From CAYLLT01 sp964591605 (GTDB lineage Bacteria; Planctomycetota; Phycisphaerae; UBA1845; PWPN01): a stretch of 7,677 nt of DNA. The stretch is taken from contig CAZQEN010000360.1 of NCBI GenBank assembly GCA_964591605.1, positions 1 through 7,677 of the forward strand, given 5' to 3'. The notes beneath the pieces are model-generated. The model was not told where the DNA came from. It saw only the letters and a program-made list of their open reading frames with translations, and searched no databases. Position 1 is the stretch's first letter; each line of letters begins with the position of its first letter. The position numbers were made by a program, and so were the translations under genes. This document shows, in pieces, positions 5,577-7,677 of this stretch.

Positions 5577-7677
5577 TCAGTGCGCGCACTCCGGTTTCAC
5601 GGGATTGCCCGGACCGAAGAGACAGCGCTGCAACGTTGCGAAGTCCTGAAGATCGGCGTCGCCGTCACCATCGAGGTCTTTATCGGTGCATGCCGGAGCC
5701 ACCTCGACATTCGCTCGAGACGCACACGCCGCGAAGGCGGTCACATCGTCCCGATCGACCCCGCAATCGTCATCGAAATCGCCCACGAGCGGGGATCCGC
5801 CCCCCCCGCCGGCGGACCTGTAGATGACGTCCTCGGCGGTCAGCCCGTACAGGATGCCACTACCGAGCGCCTGGCCGGCGGGTGGGCTGGTGCGATAGAT
5901 CCCGCGCAGGAACGGGTCCTGAGCGGAGCCGATCAGGACATCGCACGCACTGCGGACGGCGGCGGCTCGGGCGGAGAACAGATCGGTGTAGCCGAACAAT
6001 GCTTCGCTGAAATCAGCAGGAGCGCCGGGGCAGTTGCCAGAGCACGATACGGTGCCAGCAAGCCGCTCGATGAGGATCGTGGGCTGGGCCGCCGGATTGT
6101 CCCGATCCAGCTTCAGCAGGCTGTAGATACTCGTATAGCGAACCGGCGGGGTCAGCGGGTCGCCGAAATTCTCGGTGAACCTCGTCAGCACGGTGATCAG
6201 GTAATCCCCATCGGTATCCAGCTCGAGATTCATCGTATAGGCGGGTGCACGATTGCCGGGGAGGCCTCCGAAATCCGAGGGTACCTCGATGCTGAACGCA
6301 GTGTGTGTGCCCGGCGTGATGGGGGCGGGCTGGGCCAGATCGAGCCGGACCACCGCCCCGCCGGCGATCATGACGAGCCGGCGGTCCGCATCCACGATCG
6401 CGCGATTGGCGCTGACCAGAGCGGGATCATCCAGGATGAAGGTAACCTGGCCGGTTGCGGGATCATACCGACGCACCGCCGCCGCGCCCGGAGGACTTCC
6501 CAGCCGACCGACCACAATGGCCGTGTTGTTGGCCGGGTCCACCACGACATCGTACAGGTTGGTCAGGCCGAGTAGATCGATCACCGCCTGGTTGGAGAGC
6601 ATCTCGAAGACAGGCGGATCGCTCGTCGGATTGAACCGGGCGAGAGACACCACGTCGGTGATCCAGATATCCCCGCCGGGTCCGCGTCCCAGCCCGGTGA
6701 GCAATTCCGCCCGGTTGCACAGGAGCGGAACGAATTCTCCGCCCGCGGCCGGGTCGAATGTCCAGAGGGTGCCCAGGTGATCGCCGCCAACGATGTGTGG
6801 TCCGGCCGGCAAGGAAGAGGGTACGACCAGAATCCGATGCGTTCTCGAGAGGCTGTTGCAGCCGTCGACCGATCCGGTGAGGCCCAAGGTGTGGGTCAGG
6901 TCGTTGCAGGTGACGCCTCCGGCCACCACGCCGTTCCACCGGATCGACAGCGTCTGACCGGCGGCCAGCGGTCCGGCGTAGTCGATGGTACGCGTGGCGG
7001 GATTGTACGTGGCGCCCGGCGGCGGCGCGACGAGTGGATTGCCCGGCGGATCGGGCGAAATGCCCGGCGGGATCGTCAGGGTGGCCGCGACGGCTGGATG
7101 ATCGATGCCCGTCTCCTGAATCAGGCGGATCTCGAACTGCAGTGTGGTCCCCGCCCGCGCGACCTGTGTCGTGCCGATGCCCGGCGGCTGGGGCTGGTTC
7201 AGATTGAGCGCCTCCATTTCGACGCGGACGTCCCTGAGCAGCGTGAATCGATCCGTCGGCGTTGCCTGCCCGAGCGCCCCTCCGCACGAGGTTCGAGCCA
7301 CGAGGGTCCCGCCCTGGTTCAGGGCTTCCTCCACGAGGCCGACGGCGGGGCAGGCCACGACACGGGCGGTAAACACGAGGGTAAGCACGCTGGCGGCCGG
7401 TACGTCTCCCCGCCATTGGAACCGCGCGGCGTCGGGGGACACGACGAACTGACCACCCGCGGCACTGATGACCGCCTCGAACACCGATGCGGCGCCGACC
7501 GTGACATCATTCCCGACGACGTCCGTGACCCGGACGTCGTTCACGCCGGTGGCTCCGCCGTTCGTCAGCGTGATCGTGTGTTCGAGGAGATCGCCGGCCT
7601 GGAGACTGCCGCCATTGAGATCGATCGACGATACGGCGATGTCGACGGGAGCACCCGTGGAAGGTGGGGTCACGGCG
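5577..7677 (-). CDS. Surface protein: DUF11-like, propeller-like and dockerin-like (5' end outside window)
   Basis: The frame is open from the right edge to TGA at 5577-5579, 699 residues visible; the true start and any signal peptide lie beyond the window. The GTG at 7671-7673 is an internal valine, not a convincing start. Visible residues 11-146 look like a DUF11-type beta-sandwich (VDIAVSSIDLNGG, HTITLTNGG, VRVTDVVG), and 149-280 like a second, looser one. Residues 288-615 contain about six blade-like repeats with motifs such as LWTFDPAAGG, LARFNP, VRRYDPATGQ, VVRLDL, LLKLDRDNP and IYRTSP, alternating with D-x-x-x-x-I-x-G strands; this suggests a six-bladed NHL or SMP-30-like propeller. 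A GGGGG linker leads to a dockerin-like pair (632-699). No active-site pattern is evident. I infer an exported binding or structural protein; the propeller call is the least certain part. Confidence 0.92.
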   Translation of the reverse strand, partial: AVTPPSTGAPVDIAVSSIDLNGGSLQAGDLLEHTITLTNGGATGVNDVRVTDVVGNDVTVGAASVFEAVISAAGGQFVVSPDAARFQWRGDVPAASVLTLVFTARVVACPAVGLVEEALNQGGTLVARTSCGGALGQATPTDRFTLLRDVRVEMEALNLNQPQPPGIGTTQVARAGTTLQFEIRLIQETGIDHPAVAATLTIPPGISPDPPGNPLVAPPPGATYNPATRTIDYAGPLAAGQTLSIRWNGVVAGGVTCNDLTHTLGLTGSVDGCNSLSRTHRILVVPSSLPAGPHIVGGDHLGTLWTFDPAAGGEFVPLLCNRAELLTGLGRGPGGDIWITDVVSLARFNPTSDPPVFEMLSNQAVIDLLGLTNLYDVVVDPANNTAIVVGRLGSPPGAAAVRRYDPATGQVTFILDDPALVSANRAIVDADRRLVMIAGGAVVRLDLAQPAPITPGTHTAFSIEVPSDFGGLPGNRAPAYTMNLELDTDGDYLITVLTRFTENFGDPLTPPVRYTSIYSLLKLDRDNPAAQPTILIERLAGTVSCSGNCPGAPADFSEALFGYTDLFSARAAAVRSACDVLIGSAQDPFLRGIYRTSPPAGQALGSGILYGLTAEDVIYRSAGGGGGSPLVGDFDDDCGVDRDDVTAFAACASRANVEVAPACTDKDLDGDGDADLQDFATLQRCLFGPGNPVKPECAH
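5580..5783 (-). other. C-terminal dockerin-like EF-hand pair
   Basis: Visible residues 632-699 contain two copies with a strict 34-residue period. Loop 1 is DFDDDCGVDRDD (633-644) and loop 2 is DLDGDGDADLQD (667-678), each with acidic residues at loop positions 1, 3, 5, 9 and 12. Each is followed by a short helix ending in a cysteine (651, 685) and a second cysteine 12 residues on (663, 697). Cys638 in loop 1 has glycine 672 as its counterpart. Dockerins bind calcium and, in cellulosomes, cohesins. This cysteine-containing form at the C-terminus is one I know from planctomycete secreted proteins, whose partner is usually unknown. No cohesin is visible in this window. Confidence 0.85.

Noticed and set aside
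5544..6575. A 343-codon plus-strand open frame.
   Set aside because: It is antisense to the propeller-like and dockerin-like parts of the other gene, has no domain signature and starts inside the intergenic gap without a ribosome binding site.
7671..7673. GTG as start of the dockerin-containing protein.
   Set aside because: The frame continues to the window edge, the residues after the GTG lead into a DUF11-like domain without a signal peptide, and no upstream sequence is available to judge a ribosome binding site. It is most likely an internal valine.
1..7677. Possible new defence, mobile or biosynthetic system.
   Set aside because: Both genes read as exported structural or binding proteins. 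No nuclease, helicase, transposase, recombinase, enzyme motif, direct-repeat array or attachment site was seen on either strand.

Overview
The window holds two long, co-directional, minus-strand genes for exported multi-domain proteins, separated by 532 bp of apparently non-coding DNA. Both genes are cut by the window edges. The DNA is GC-rich. The protein vocabulary (tandem GEVED modules, a CC-PDG-C cysteine motif followed by a DNDGDG loop, an ADDF-x-C module, and a cysteine-bearing dockerin-like EF-hand pair at a C-terminus) is what I know from Planctomycetota, probably the Phycisphaerae or a related lineage. That assignment is inferred from protein style; no rRNA or marker gene is present.

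Layout, read along the minus strand. From 7677 down to 5577 lies the 3' part of a gene for a surface or secreted protein: two DUF11-like beta-sandwich domains, a region with about six blade-like repeats resembling a beta-propeller, a glycine linker and a C-terminal dockerin-like pair. A gap follows (5576 to 5045) with a hairpin that could terminate the first gene, a weak promoter candidate and a clear Shine-Dalgarno sequence. From 5044 to position 1 runs one uninterrupted frame of 1681 complete codons with no stop inside the window. It encodes a signal peptide followed by a mosaic of three module types. A is a six-cysteine GEVED-like module, B a canonical GEVED module and C an ADDF-x-C / FGWKT module, in the order A1, Cys-rich linker, C1, A2, B1, C2, A3, B2, B3 (cut). 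The C-A-B block is a tandem duplication with a period of 625 residues.

Neither protein shows a catalytic motif. Both look like structural, adhesive or binding proteins of the cell surface or exterior, possibly calcium-stabilised (many D-x-D-x-D-G loops). They share direction and style, but the gap suggests separate transcripts. I see no RNA genes, mobile elements, CRISPR or defence genes. The most noteworthy content is the modular organisation of the large gene, above all its cysteine-framed GEVED variant. I do not see evidence for a new multi-gene system.
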